DNA of 64,000 nucleotides from Streptomyces sp. NBC_01723 (GCF_036246005.1 NZ_CP109171.1:8420001-8484000), one strand, 5' to 3'. Positions 8,048 through 16,681 are shown, counted from the stretch's first letter. The notes: a model not told the origin generated them from the sequence alone. Translations and numbers: made by a program.

Positions 8048-9217
8048 TTGGGAATCGGATGCGACCCGCCGCACCGCCCGCACCAGCGCTTCGACGCCCG
8101 CCTCCGCCTTGGACCGGGGGCACCCGACGTTGAGCCGTACCAGACCCGGGGAGCCGTAGGCGGCCCCCGGCATGACGGCCACCTTCTCCACCTCCACCAA
8201 CTCGCGCTGGAGCGCGTCGTCGTCGATCCCTAGGGGGCGCAGGTCGATCCAGGCCAGGTACCCGGCCTGCGGGGGCTCCCAGCCCAGCGCCGGGAACGCC
8301 GCGCGCAGCCGGTCCGCGACCATCGCGAGATTGCCCCCGAGGTACCCGCGCAGGGCGTCCAGCCAGGGTGCCCCGCTCCGGTACGCGGCGATGTGCCCGA
8401 CCAGCGACAGCACCGCGGGGGAGGAGAGCCCGTCGGCGTCCTTGAGCTGCCGCAGATACGCCTCGCGGGAGGGCGCGTCGCCGATGATCCCGTAACTCCC
8501 GCTCAGCGCAGGGATGTTGAACGACTTGGATGCCGAACTGAGCACGGCCCAGCGGCCCTCGCCGCCGTGCCGGGCCCACGGGCGGTGCACGTGCGGGGCG
8601 TACGCCAGGTCGGAGTGGATCTCGTCGCTGACGACCGCGACGCCGTACCGCGCGCACAGCCGGGCCACCCGGTCCAGCTCCGCCTCGGACCACACCCGGC
8701 CCGTGGGATTGTGCGGCGAGCACAGCAGCAGCACGGCCGTGTCGGGGAGGGCCAGGAGCCGTTCGAACTCCTCCCAGTCGTCCAGGGGGCACTCCCGCAG
8801 CCGGCGCCCGTTGGCCGCCACCGTCTTCGGAAAGGCGTCATACATCGGGGTGTGCGCGACCACGCCGTCACCGGGCCGCGACCACAGGCGCAGCAGCTGC
8901 GAGACCTGATAGACGACGGAAGGGGCGTACACGATGGCATCCGGGTCCACCTCCGTGCCGTGCCGCGTGGCGTACCAGTGCGTGATCGCGGAGAGGAAGT
9001 CGCTCTGGCGCCAGCGCGAGTAACCGAGCACTCCGTGGTCCAGGCGGTCGCGGAGCGCGGCGAGGATCTCCGGGGCCGTCTCGAAGTCCATGTCGGAGAT
9101 CGTGAAGGGCAGCAGGTCCGGCACGCCGAACCGGTCCTGGACGTAGTCCCACTGCGTGCACCAGGTGCCGCGCCGGTCCACCGGCGTGTCGAAGTCGTAG
9201 GGCGGTGACGAGGCCAT
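8045..9217 (-). CDS. malY: MalY/PatB-type pyridoxal-phosphate C-S beta-lyase
   Basis: 390 residues of the fold-type I aminotransferase family, MalY/PatB branch. Visible motifs: [11 protein letters not shown] near the start, [10 protein letters not shown] at about 167, SDEIHSDL (PLP-binding Asp198), and SASKSFN with the PLP Lys231. Such enzymes cleave cystathionine. The E. coli MalY also damps MalT activity, which has no counterpart here. It starts two bases after the malX stop, so the two genes form an operon. Third-position G/C matches the neighbours. Confidence 0.9.
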   Translation of the reverse strand: MASSPPYDFDTPVDRRGTWCTQWDYVQDRFGVPDLLPFTISDMDFETAPEILAALRDRLDHGVLGYSRWRQSDFLSAITHWYATRHGTEVDPDAIVYAPSVVYQVSQLLRLWSRPGDGVVAHTPMYDAFPKTVAANGRRLRECPLDDWEEFERLLALPDTAVLLLCSPHNPTGRVWSEAELDRVARLCARYGVAVVSDEIHSDLAYAPHVHRPWARHGGEGRWAVLSSASKSFNIPALSGSYGIIGDAPSREAYLRQLKDADGLSSPAVLSLVGHIAAYRSGAPWLDALRGYLGGNLAMVADRLRAAFPALGWEPPQAGYLAWIDLRPLGIDDDALQRELVEVEKVAVMPGAAYGSPGLVRLNVGCPRSKAEAGVEALVRAVRRVASDSQ

Positions 9218-9219
9218 GG

Positions 9220-10857
9220 TCAGCCCACCGGGATCATCGTGGCGATGGCGTCCTTCACCGACTGCACCTGCGGGCCGATGATGACCTGCACGCTGTGTGC
9301 GTCGAGCTTGACGACCCCCACGGCACCCAGCTTCTTCAGCCGTGCGTCGTCGACCCGTTCGGCGTCCTCGACCGTCATGCGCAGGCGGGTGATGCAGTTG
9401 TCCAGGGATCGGATGTTGTCGGCGCCGCCGATCGCGTCGAGGATGGCGACGGCGTCGTACTTCCCCGCCACCAGCTCACGCGGGGGCGCGGCCTTCTCGG
9501 CGGAGCCGGCGGGCGCCGCGCCGTCGTCCTCGTCCCGCTGCTCCGCGTCCTTCTCGGCGCCCTCGTCCGGGTCGTCCTCGCGGCCGGGAGTCTTGAGGTC
9601 GAAGCGCCTGATGGCCCAGCGGAAGAGGAAGTAGTACACCGCGAACCACACCGCCGCGATGACCGGAATCAGGTACCACTTGGTCGTCGAGCCCTGGAGC
9701 ACGCCGAAGACCAGCCAGTCGATGACGTTGCCGTCGGTGTTGCCGATGTAGACGCCGAGCACGGCCGCCGTGAGGAATCCGAGACCGACGAGGACCGCGT
9801 GGACGGCGTACAGCCACGGGGCGACGAAGAGGAACAGGAACTCCAGCGGCTCGGTGATGCCGCCCACGACGCAGGCGACGACGCCGGACACGAGCAGGGC
9901 CTTGATCTCCGGGCGCATCCGCCGCTTCGCGCAGTGGTACATCGCCAGCGCGGCGCCCGGCAGACCGCCCAGGTAGGCCGCCATCTTGCCCTGGGAGAGG
10001 AAGTGCGTCGCGTCCGTGACGGCGGAGCCCGGCGCGGCCGAGCAGTCCAACTGGGCGTAGAACATGTTCAGGGCGCCGGAGACGTGGTCGCCGCAGACGG
10101 CACCGGAGCCGCCGACGTCGGTGAAGCGGAACATGGCCACCAGGATGTGGTGCAGCCCGATCGGCCGCAGCAGGACCTCTCCCATGCCGAGAAAGAAGGG
10201 CCCGAAGACCCCCGTGTGCCCGATGCCCCGGCCTACGGCGGTGATCCAGCCGTTGAACGTCGGCCAGACCAGCGGGATGAGGAGACCGAGCACGCTCAGG
10301 GCCAGGGCGGAGACGATCGGGACGAAGCGCAGCCCGCCGAAGAAGGCGAGCGCGTCGGGCATCCGCTGGGTACGGAAGCGCCGGTGGAGCAGGCTGACAA
10401 CGATGCCAACGGCCACGGCGCCGAGCAGTCCCGTGTCGATGGACTGCACGCCCAGCACGTCGGCTATGCCGTAGTGCTCGATCGCCTTCTCGTCCTCGAA
10501 GTCGACGCCCTTCGCGGTGAGATAGAAGTTCACCGCGAGGTTCATGGCGGCGAAGCCGACGAAACCCGAGAAGGCCGCCACCCCCTTGTCCTCACGCGCG
10601 AGACCGAGCGGAATCGCCATCGCGAAGAGCACCGGGAGGAACGTGAAGGCGACCAGACCGGTGTTGGCCATCCAGGTGAAGACGAGGTGCCAGCCCTCGC
10701 CCCTCAGAAAGGCAACGTTGTCAGTGACCGCCTCGCTGGACAGGGAGGAGCCGATGCCGAGCATGATGCCGCAGAACGCGAGCAGGGCCACCGGGAGCAT
10801 GAACGTCTTGCCGAGCCCCTGGAGGAATTCCCAGAGTGCGGCCTTGGTCTTCTGCAT
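9220..10857 (-). CDS. malX: PTS glucose/maltose-type EIICB permease (MalX-like)
   Basis: 545 residues. EIIC occupies about 1-400 (LWEFLQGLGKTFMLPVALLA, then GGITEPLEFLFLFVAPWLY with the sugar-binding GITEP motif). A charged linker rich in Asp/Glu follows (about 415-450), then EIIB with phosphorylated Cys488 in SLDNCITRLRM. Long stretches look nearly the same as enterobacterial MalX by memory, and the malX-malY gene order is also the enterobacterial one. It imports and phosphorylates a sugar using the general PTS proteins encoded elsewhere. No malI-like repressor is adjacent. No good ribosome site precedes the ATG. Confidence 0.9.
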   Translation of the reverse strand: MQKTKAALWEFLQGLGKTFMLPVALLAFCGIMLGIGSSLSSEAVTDNVAFLRGEGWHLVFTWMANTGLVAFTFLPVLFAMAIPLGLAREDKGVAAFSGFVGFAAMNLAVNFYLTAKGVDFEDEKAIEHYGIADVLGVQSIDTGLLGAVAVGIVVSLLHRRFRTQRMPDALAFFGGLRFVPIVSALALSVLGLLIPLVWPTFNGWITAVGRGIGHTGVFGPFFLGMGEVLLRPIGLHHILVAMFRFTDVGGSGAVCGDHVSGALNMFYAQLDCSAAPGSAVTDATHFLSQGKMAAYLGGLPGAALAMYHCAKRRMRPEIKALLVSGVVACVVGGITEPLEFLFLFVAPWLYAVHAVLVGLGFLTAAVLGVYIGNTDGNVIDWLVFGVLQGSTTKWYLIPVIAAVWFAVYYFLFRWAIRRFDLKTPGREDDPDEGAEKDAEQRDEDDGAAPAGSAEKAAPPRELVAGKYDAVAILDAIGGADNIRSLDNCITRLRMTVEDAERVDDARLKKLGAVGVVKLDAHSVQVIIGPQVQSVKDAIATMIPVG

Positions 10858-11357
10858 GTGTACGGAACTTTCGAGCCTGAGGGGGGACGGACCCGTCCGT
10901 CCGCCGCACGGATCACATCACAGCAGGTTGGGGGCTGTCCACGGGTCGGCGACCCGCGGGCCGGGTCAGCTCGATGTCTCCACGCGCACCCCGGCGAGCC
11001 GGCCGCACCAGCCGTCCTCGGGGGAGGCTGTCGGAGCAGCGGAGGTACGGCCCGTCGTCGGCGCCGCCGGCCCTGTCGAGCGGCTCGGCGACGTTCAGGC
11101 TCCACTGCCCGCACGGGAGTGCGGCGTCCGGTGGGGGTTCCCGTGAGGTGGGAGGGGATGGTTGTGGAGGAGGCGGAAATGGCGGGTGTCGAGGGGTGGT
11201 TGGGCTCGGCGGAGGCGATGGCGTCTCGTCACGTCCGGTGTCCGCGCGCCCACCGGACGTTTACACGCCGGTGTGCGGGACATCGGAGGTGTGGCCGCGC
11301 GTGCGGGCGCGGTCGTGGCCCGCAGCCGGTCGTCCGCCGGTGAGTGAAGGTGTGCGT
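10858..11357. other. 500-bp non-coding stretch upstream of malX
   Basis: No open frame here has a ribosome site and Streptomyces-like codon use in a recognisable family. The malX promoter should lie near its left end, but no convincing -35/-10 pair or palindrome was seen. A malI-type repressor gene, expected by analogy with enterobacteria, is not present. Small G/C-rich repeats only. Confidence 0.5.
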
Positions 11358-11546
11358 ATGCGTGAACGGTTGAGTGAGCAGCGAGTGGCGTCGGCGCCGC
11401 AGTGGGAGAACCTTTTCCTGGCCCCGGCCTACCGGGGCGAGGCGGCGGAGAGGGCCGAGGAGGACTGGCAGGAGGGGACGGCCGCCGTGTCGGTGGGCCG
11501 ACGGCGTAGGCAGGGAGGGCGCCGCGTCTCCCGTCCGGCTGCCTGA
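11358..11546 (+). CDS. Small hypothetical protein
   Basis: 62 residues (starts MRERLSEQRVASAPQWENLF, ends GRRVSRPAA). ATG at 11358 has AAGG seven bases before it, and most codons end in G or C, which favours real coding. Acidic in the middle (GEAAERAEEDWQEG) and basic at the C-terminus (VGRRRRQGGRR). No family recognised. It faces the STAS gene convergently with a 91-bp gap. It could also be a chance frame. Confidence 0.4.
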   Translation: MRERLSEQRVASAPQWENLFLAPAYRGEAAERAEEDWQEGTAAVSVGRRRRQGGRRVSRPAA

Positions 11547-11637
11547 CCCGGCGTCCCGGACGGTACCGGGAGGGTGGGGCGGGCGGACGGCGGCGACGGC
11601 GTGGCGAGCGTCAAGGAGCGGCGGGGTGCGGCCGGGT

Positions 11638-11976
11638 TCAGGCCGCGTCCGCCGGCGGGAGCCCGGCGAGAAGCGGGCTCCACGGGCCCGCCGGGTACAT
11701 CCGTGCGGCCAGTCGCAGCAGGTGCAGCGGCTGGGGCTGCGGGCCGGTCAGGGTGAGGCTGCCGCCACTCCGGCGGACGGTACGGTGCTGGTCCTCCAAC
11801 AGGTGCAGCCCCGTGGAGTCCATGAAGACGACCTCGCGCAGGTCCCAGGTCACCGAGGTGACCGAGGCCGGCAGCGAGTCCGCCGCGGTGTACAGTCCGG
11901 GGCGGGTGTCCTGGTCGATCGCTCCGCGCGGAGATATCACGGCACGGTCGCCGTCAATTGTGATGGGGATGCTCAT
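11638..11976 (-). CDS. STAS-domain anti-sigma factor antagonist
   Basis: 112 residues, one STAS domain. The phosphorylation loop reads FMDSTGLHLL, with the Ser that anti-sigma kinases phosphorylate in BldG/SpoIIAA-like proteins. Unphosphorylated antagonist binds an anti-sigma factor and frees the sigma factor. It is divergent from an ATPase of the anti-sigma type (12288) and 2.8 kb from a SigB-type sigma factor (14742), so a local partner-switching set is likely. Start ATG at 11976. Confidence 0.9.
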   Translation of the reverse strand: MSIPITIDGDRAVISPRGAIDQDTRPGLYTAADSLPASVTSVTWDLREVVFMDSTGLHLLEDQHRTVRRSGGSLTLTGPQPQPLHLLRLAARMYPAGPWSPLLAGLPPADAA

Positions 11977-12287
11977 GCTCGCCCCCCTTCATGGGGGTCG
12001 TGTGAGTCCACCACCTGCGACAGCCCGGCCGGATGGTCGCGGCCGTGCGGTGGCAGATCCGGTTTCCCGTGGTGAGGGCAACGCCCGGATCCGATGGCCC
12101 CCTCAGGTCCAGAGGGAAGGTCGGACTCTTGTCCCACCATCCTCTCACGAGCCGTCAAGTGCCCACCTTCAGGCGTATGTCGAGCGTGATACGCCGGGGG
12201 CCGGCATTGAACTGGTGGGGTGGGGGCAGGAGGTAGGGACAAATCGGGCCGGGATGGCTTTCCCGGTGGTCTACCGGGAGGTTTGTG
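11977..12287. other. 311-bp divergent promoter region, STAS / ATPase
   Basis: Region between divergently transcribed stress-signalling genes. No coding frame was found. On the minus strand, TTGACG near 12156 could be a -35 element toward the STAS gene, but a matching -10 is not clear. No GGGTAC-type SigB element was found. Confidence 0.4.
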
Positions 12288-12731
12288 ATGGATTCGCACG
12301 GCGGGGATCTGACGCGGACACCCCCCGAGGGGGTGGCGCCGCTCGTTCCGCGGGCTCCGGGAGGTTCGCCGCCGACGACGGCGGGTGAGGCGCGGGACAC
12401 CGTCCGGCGACTGCTCGACGACCATTACGGGGTTCGGGGCGAGCCGTCCGGCACCGAGGTGGCGGACGCGCTGCTGGTGACCAGCGAGTTGGTGACCAAC
12501 GCCAACCGGCACGGCGGCGGTCTCACGGCGTTCAGCGCACATGTCGTGCATGGTGAGCTGATGCTCCAGATCACCGACCGCAGCCCGCTCTCGCCCCATG
12601 TGCTGGAGGCGGAGCACAGCACGCCGGGCGGCTTCGGCTGGGCGCTGGCGAGCCGTCTGTGCCGCACCCTCTACGTCCGGCCGCTGCCGCACGGCGGCGG
12701 CAAGACGATAGTGGCCTGCCTGCCGCTGTGA
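12288..12731 (+). CDS. Anti-sigma-type HATPase (ATP-binding protein)
   Basis: 147 residues with an HATPase_c fold: N box SELVTNANRHGGG (about residue 65), G1 box ITDRSPL and G2 box GGFGWALASRL, ending in a beta strand IVACLPL. Typical of Streptomyces RsbW/SpoIIAB-like serine kinases that phosphorylate STAS antagonists or bind sigma factors. GGGAGG ends six bases before ATG 12288; the overlapping GTG at 12285 is too close. Divergent from the STAS antagonist and followed by a STAS remnant in the same frame. Confidence 0.85.
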   Translation: MDSHGGDLTRTPPEGVAPLVPRAPGGSPPTTAGEARDTVRRLLDDHYGVRGEPSGTEVADALLVTSELVTNANRHGGGLTAFSAHVVHGELMLQITDRSPLSPHVLEAEHSTPGGFGWALASRLCRTLYVRPLPHGGGKTIVACLPL

Positions 12732-12941
12732 CGTTCCGCAGTCGACCTCTCCGGGCTCGTCTTCGGCGACTCCGCCGTCCTCAACGCTCTTCTCCGCGCC
12801 CACCGCCGGCTGCCCGCTCTGATCATCGCGGGGCCGCTCAGGCCGACGGTGCGGCGTCTGTTCACACTCTCGGGGCTCGACGGCGTCTTCACGACGGCCC
12901 CCGACACCGGGACCGTCGTGAAGCGGCTCACCGCACCCTGA
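12732..12941 (+). pseudogene. STAS-domain protein remnant, 5' end lost
   Basis: Directly after the ATPase stop, in the same frame, 69 codons read VDLSGLVFGDSAVLNALLRAHR and then LPALIIAGPLRPTVRRLF, ending VVKRLTAP and TGA. This is the second half of a STAS domain, including the DSAVLN phospho-loop. There is no start codon and no first half, so it is a truncated gene. Either the 5' end was deleted against the ATPase 3' end, or an ATPase-STAS fusion was split by the TGA. Confidence 0.7.
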
Positions 12942-12953
12942 GGGCCGGCGGCA

Positions 12954-14417
12954 CTACGGCCGGGCGGCGCAGGCGAGATCGCGCTCGGGGCGTTCCCCGG
13001 TGGTCAGGAAGGCCGTCGCCGCGTCGTTGGCGCACGTGTTGCGGCCGTAAGGATAGACGCCGTGGCCGCCCTGGTCGGCGGTCACCATCGTGGCCCGCTC
13101 GCCGAACGCCCGCCGGAGTTTCCGGGCGCCGGCCAGCGGGGTGCCCGGGTCGCGCTCGTTCTGCAGCATCAGCACGTTCGAGGGCCCCCGGCCGGTGATG
13201 CGCACCGGCGGTTCGGTCCGCTCCCTCGGCCAGAAGGCGCAGGGGTTGATGCTCGCCGTGGAGCCGCCGAGCATCGGGTACTTGAGCCGGTCGACGGCGA
13301 CGTTGCGCTGATACTGGCGGACCGCACCCGGCCAGCGCGAGTCACCGCAGACCACGGCGAAGCGCGAGGCCAGCAGGTTCTCCAGGGTCGCGGGCGGTTC
13401 GGGGACCGGTAGTTCGGCACCCGTGTCGACCGCCTGCCAGAACTCGGCGAGCTTCGGCATGGAGCCGTCCGCGTAGAGCTGTTCGAAGGTGTGCCCGCGG
13501 AAGGCGATCCCGTTGACGCCCTGCACGGGCTCGGTGTCCAGCCGCTCCACCAGTTCGTAGAACTTGGCCTTGATCTGCCCCGGCGTGGAGCCCAGACCGT
13601 ACTCGGGGTGGGCGGCGGCGAACGCGGCGAAGTCGGGGAAACGGTCCTCCATTCCCCGGGCGAGCAGCCGCATGGCCGTGATGTCGTACCCGCCGGGCCC
13701 CATGTTGCTGTCGAGGACGATGCGGTCGCCGCGCCGCGGGAAGAGCGTCGCGTAGACCGCGCCGAGGTAACTGCCGTACGAGGCGCCGAGGTAGGAGACC
13801 TTCTTCTCGCCCAGGGCCGCGCGCAGGCGGTCCATGTCCCGCGCGGTGTTGGCGGTGGTGGTGTGCGGCAGCATCCACGCCGTCCGCGAGCTCGCGCACT
13901 GTTCGGCGATCTTCCGCGCGTACGGGACCTCGCGGGTCACGTCGGCCGCGGTGCGCGCGTACGGAGGGAAGTTGCCGCGCCACTGCTGTTCCTGCGTCAG
14001 GTCACAGGTCACGGGTGCGCTGCGGCCGACCCCGCGCGGGTCGAAGCCGATGATGTCGTAGGAGTCGAGGACGCTGCGCGGTAGGCCCGAGGCGGCGAGG
14101 ACGGCCGGATACGTCAGTCCCGACCCGCCGGGACCGCCCGGGTTGGTGATCAGGACGCCACGCCGCCGGGACGGCTTCTCGCTCGCCAGCCGGGAGACGG
14201 CGATCTCGATCCGCCGGCCGTCCGGATCGCGGTAGTCCAGCGGGACTTCGAGGGTCGAGCACCGCAGGCGCGGCACGTCGGCGCCCTCGGGGCACGGGCC
14301 CCACTCCAAGGTGCTCGGTGGTGGTGTCCCGGTGTCGGCCGCCGACGAGGCGGCCGCCGGCAGCGCGGTGGCCGCCAAGGCTGCGGCGGTGAGGGCCAGG
14401 GACATACTTCGGCGCAT
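12954..14417 (-). CDS. Secreted tripeptidyl aminopeptidase (alpha/beta hydrolase, S33 type)
   Basis: 487 residues with a Sec signal peptide (MRRSMSLALTAAALAATALP, cleavage about residue 27). Catalytic Ser213 lies in GASYGSY, Asp in QNERDPGTP, His in QGGHGVYPYG, with the C-terminal TAP-like domain typical of SlpD/SlpE/Tap enzymes. It removes tripeptides from the N-termini of extracellular proteins. AGGAGG lies before ATG 14417; longer in-frame starts would bury the signal peptide. Divergent from the sigma factor gene across a 324-bp region rich in TCGGACC repeats. Confidence 0.9.
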   Translation of the reverse strand: MRRSMSLALTAAALAATALPAAASSAADTGTPPPSTLEWGPCPEGADVPRLRCSTLEVPLDYRDPDGRRIEIAVSRLASEKPSRRRGVLITNPGGPGGSGLTYPAVLAASGLPRSVLDSYDIIGFDPRGVGRSAPVTCDLTQEQQWRGNFPPYARTAADVTREVPYARKIAEQCASSRTAWMLPHTTTANTARDMDRLRAALGEKKVSYLGASYGSYLGAVYATLFPRRGDRIVLDSNMGPGGYDITAMRLLARGMEDRFPDFAAFAAAHPEYGLGSTPGQIKAKFYELVERLDTEPVQGVNGIAFRGHTFEQLYADGSMPKLAEFWQAVDTGAELPVPEPPATLENLLASRFAVVCGDSRWPGAVRQYQRNVAVDRLKYPMLGGSTASINPCAFWPRERTEPPVRITGRGPSNVLMLQNERDPGTPLAGARKLRRAFGERATMVTADQGGHGVYPYGRNTCANDAATAFLTTGERPERDLACAARP

Positions 14418-14538
14418 GAGGTGTCCTCCTGTGGGGGGCCGGACCGGCACGTGACGAGTCTGCGCACCGGCTCCGGCCGGCACATCGGCCGTGCGGACGT
14501 CCTCAGCCCCGACCGTGGGCCAGGCAGGGATCAGACCT

Positions 14539-14628
14539 GGGTCCGAGGCGGGTTGGTCCCCGGTCGGACCCACCGGTCGTACGAGGGCCTGCCGGCAGGC
14601 CTCTCACCTGGTCGGACCGTCGTCCGAC
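14539..14628. repeat. TCGGACC inverted-repeat cluster
   Basis: GGGTCCGA (14539-14546) pairs with TCGGACCC (14564-14571), and GTCGGAC (14611-14617) pairs with GTCCGAC (14622-14628) across four bases. Between them lies the perfect palindrome GGCCTGCCGGCAGGCC (14586-14601). Repeated symmetric half-sites in a divergent promoter region suggest binding of a dimeric regulator at two sites. Confidence 0.6.
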
Positions 14629-14659
14629 GTGAGCCTCGACTCACGGACGAAGTCGGCAG

Positions 14660-14684
14660 GCATGGGGTGGGAAGGGCGGGGTAC
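14660..14684 (+). promoter_or_regulatory. Possible SigB-type promoter of the sigma gene
   Basis: GCAT at 14660-14663, 15 bases, then GGGTAC at 14679-14684 fits the loose Streptomyces SigB consensus GNNT-N14-16-GGGTAC/T. It lies 58 bp upstream of the sigma factor start and would give self-activation. The -35 part is weak, so this is tentative. Confidence 0.4.
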
Positions 14685-14741
14685 GCCCTGCAAGGTCAAT
14701 TTCACGGTCCGGCGACCGCCGGAGCGATGCGGAGGGTAAGA

Positions 14742-15584
14742 ATGATGGCGACGACCGTGCAGGCGGCAGGGTGCCGCGCCGCGATGCCGGAAGTGGCGGA
14801 TCCGTCCAAAGTGGCGCCCAAGGACGCCCGGGAGCTGTCGAGACTGTTCTTCGACCAGCTGGCCGTGCTGGAGGAGGGCACGCCCGAATACCAGTACGCG
14901 CGCAACACCCTCATAGAGATGAACATGTCGCTGGTCCGGTTCGCGGCCGGCCGGTTCCGCAGCCGCGGCCCGGAGGAGATGGAGGACATCGTCCAGGTCG
15001 GCATGATCGGTCTGATCAAGGCGATCGACCGGTTCGAGATATCGCGCGAGGTGGAGTTCACCTCATTCGCCGTGCCGTACATCGTCGGCGAGATGAAGCG
15101 CTTCTTCCGGGACACCTCGTGGGCCGTGCACGTCCCGAGGCGCCTTCAGGAGGCCCGTGTCCAGCTGGCCCGCGCCACCGAGGAGCTGCGCAGCCGGCTC
15201 GGGCGCACTCCCACGACCAGGGAGCTGTCCGAGCTGATGAGCCTGCCGGAGGAGGAGGTCCGCGAGGCGCGGCTGGCCTCCAACGGCTACAACTCCTCGT
15301 CCCTGGACGCGGCCATCAGTGGCAGTGAGGACGGCGAGGGGGCCCTGGCCGACTTCATCGGCACCGACGACGCCGCGCTGGCGCTCGTGGACGACTTCCA
15401 CGCGCTCGCCCCGATGATCGCCGAGCTGGACGAGCGGGACCGGCAGATCATCCACTGGCGCTTCGTCGAGGAGCTGACCCAGAAGGAGATCGGCGAGCGG
15501 CTCGGCGTCTCGCAGATGCACGTCTCCCGGCTGATCTCGCGCCTCCTGGGACGCCTGCGGGAGGGCATGCTGGCCACCAACTGA
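14742..15584 (+). CDS. RNA polymerase sigma factor, SigB/SigF/SigG group
   Basis: 280 residues, group 3 sigma-70. Region 2 spans about 60-130 (IEMNMSLVRFAAGRF, EDIVQVGMIGLIKAIDRF, FTSFAVPYIVGEMKRFFRD); region 3 follows (LRSRLGRTPTTRELSELM). Region 4 carries the helix-turn-helix LTQKEIGERLGVSQMHVSRL. Such factors direct stress or sporulation genes and are held by anti-sigma ATPases. GGAGGG lies five bases before ATG 14742; the next codon is also ATG. An upstream in-frame extension to 14421 is not conserved-looking. Likely controlled by the nearby STAS/ATPase proteins. Confidence 0.93.
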   Translation: MMATTVQAAGCRAAMPEVADPSKVAPKDARELSRLFFDQLAVLEEGTPEYQYARNTLIEMNMSLVRFAAGRFRSRGPEEMEDIVQVGMIGLIKAIDRFEISREVEFTSFAVPYIVGEMKRFFRDTSWAVHVPRRLQEARVQLARATEELRSRLGRTPTTRELSELMSLPEEEVREARLASNGYNSSSLDAAISGSEDGEGALADFIGTDDAALALVDDFHALAPMIAELDERDRQIIHWRFVEELTQKEIGERLGVSQMHVSRLISRLLGRLREGMLATN

Positions 15585-15655
15585 GCCCTGTCGTCACGGT
15601 CTTGACCGAAGGGCGGCGTGTCAGCGGGTCTCCTGTGCGACGGGACCCGGTGTGC

Positions 15656-15704
15656 CCCGCCCCATGCCCGCCCTCTCGCCCGCCCTGGGACGGCCCGGGG
15701 CGGG
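15656..15704. terminator. Possible terminator between convergent sigma and MmyB-type genes
   Basis: CCCGCCCC (15656-15663) pairs with GGGGCGGG (15697-15704) around a 33-base loop that can itself fold. A smaller stem CGGGTC/GACCCG lies at 15625-15649. No T-run, as usual in Streptomyces. Confidence 0.35.
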
Positions 15705-15745
15705 CGTTCGCGTGTTCGCGGACCGGGGGCTGCGCCCAGCGGCCC

Positions 15746-16627
15746 TCACCGCCCGGTCCGGCTCCTCGGCCCCGTACCGCCGTCCCGTACCGCCTCCCTA
15801 CGGCCGGGGGCGAGGTCCTGCACACCGATCACGCGCAGCAGTGCCAGCCGCTCGTACGCCGGTGTGCCTGGACGCGCGGAGTGGACGATCAGCTGCTGGC
15901 TGTGGCCGTCGCTGAGCAGTACCTCGCAGTCGAGATCGAGGACGCCGACGACCGGATGAACGAAGGTCTTCGGCGACGGGCGGCGCACCACCACGTCGTG
16001 CTCCAGCCAGAGCGCCTCGAACTCCGCCGACCGGGAGCGGAGTTCGGCCACGAGGGCGGCCGGGCCCGGGTCGTCGGGGCGGGCCGCGGTGACGGCTCGC
16101 AGGCACGCCACGTGTGCCCGGGTGTGCTGGGCGTGGTTCTCCGGTGGCGCGATGTCCCGCGAGCCGGGGACCGTGAACCAGCGCCGGATGAGGTTCGTGC
16201 CGGTGTGCTCACCGGTGAGGGCGACGGACATCGCGTTCTGCGCCAGCATCACGCCCCAGTCGCTCACGACCGCGGCCGGCAGGTCGTGCAGGCGGTCCAG
16301 GATCAGCAGCAGGCCCGGGCGGACGTGATCCGAGGAACCACCGGGCCGGGGCGGTTCCTCGCCCGCGAGGTGGAACAGGTGGTCCCGCTCGGCGTCCGTG
16401 AGGCGCAGCGCGCGGGCGAGAGCGGTCAGCATCTGCCGGGAGGGGTGCGACCCGCGCCGCTGTTCCAGACGCGCGTAGTAGTCCGTGGACATCCCTGCCA
16501 GGAGCGCGACCTCCTCGCGGCGCAGCCCGGGAGTACGGCGTCGTGGGCCGGCGCTGAGACCCACGTCCCCCGGGTTGAGACGGGTGCGGGCGCGCCGCAG
16601 GAAGTCGGCCAGACCGGTGCGATCCAT
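15746..16627 (-). CDS. XRE-family regulator with MmyB-like ligand domain (pair 1)
   Basis: 293 residues. An N-terminal helix-turn-helix (LRREEVALLAGMSTDYYARLEQRRG at about 35-59, given here in two parts: RREEVALLAG and STDYYARLEQRRG) is followed by the MmyB-like ligand-binding domain (about 100-270). It faces an SDR gene across 129 bp that contain a perfect inverted repeat (16661-16681). A second regulator/SDR pair of the same type lies at 39110-40824, so the arrangement is a repeated module. Likely represses itself and the SDR until a ligand binds. ATG at 16627 is placed just before the conserved DRTGLADFLR start. Confidence 0.9.
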   Translation of the reverse strand: MDRTGLADFLRRARTRLNPGDVGLSAGPRRRTPGLRREEVALLAGMSTDYYARLEQRRGSHPSRQMLTALARALRLTDAERDHLFHLAGEEPPRPGGSSDHVRPGLLLILDRLHDLPAAVVSDWGVMLAQNAMSVALTGEHTGTNLIRRWFTVPGSRDIAPPENHAQHTRAHVACLRAVTAARPDDPGPAALVAELRSRSAEFEALWLEHDVVVRRPSPKTFVHPVVGVLDLDCEVLLSDGHSQQLIVHSARPGTPAYERLALLRVIGVQDLAPGRREAVRDGGTGPRSRTGR

Positions 16628-16660
16628 GGCTCCAGCATCCCTCCCGACCGGGCCGGGTAA

Positions 16661-16681
16661 CCAGGGAGAGCCGCTCCCTGG
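16661..16681. promoter_or_regulatory. Operator of MmyB/SDR pair 1 (CCAGGGAG-N5-CTCCCTGG)
   Basis: Perfect inverted repeat with 8-bp arms and spacer AGCCG, between the divergent regulator and SDR genes. The corresponding region of pair 2 (39992-40012) has CCAGGGAT-CGCCG-ATCCCCCG, sharing spacing, left arm and a GCCG spacer core. Confidence 0.75.

Larger units (their letters stand above)
14418..14741. other. 324-bp divergent promoter region, peptidase / sigma factor
   Basis: No coding frame is supported. The region holds several TCGGACC inverted and direct repeats (14539-14628), a 16-bp palindrome GGCCTGCCGGCAGGCC (14586-14601) and a possible SigB-type promoter (14660-14684). These are listed separately. 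Confidence 0.55.

Noticed and set aside
11095..11283. 62-residue minus-strand frame in the malX upstream region
   Set aside because: Composition rich in Arg/Pro/His, no ribosome site and no recognisable similarity.
9205..11343. 712-codon plus-strand frame over malX
   Set aside because: Antisense shadow of MalX with biased composition and no domain.
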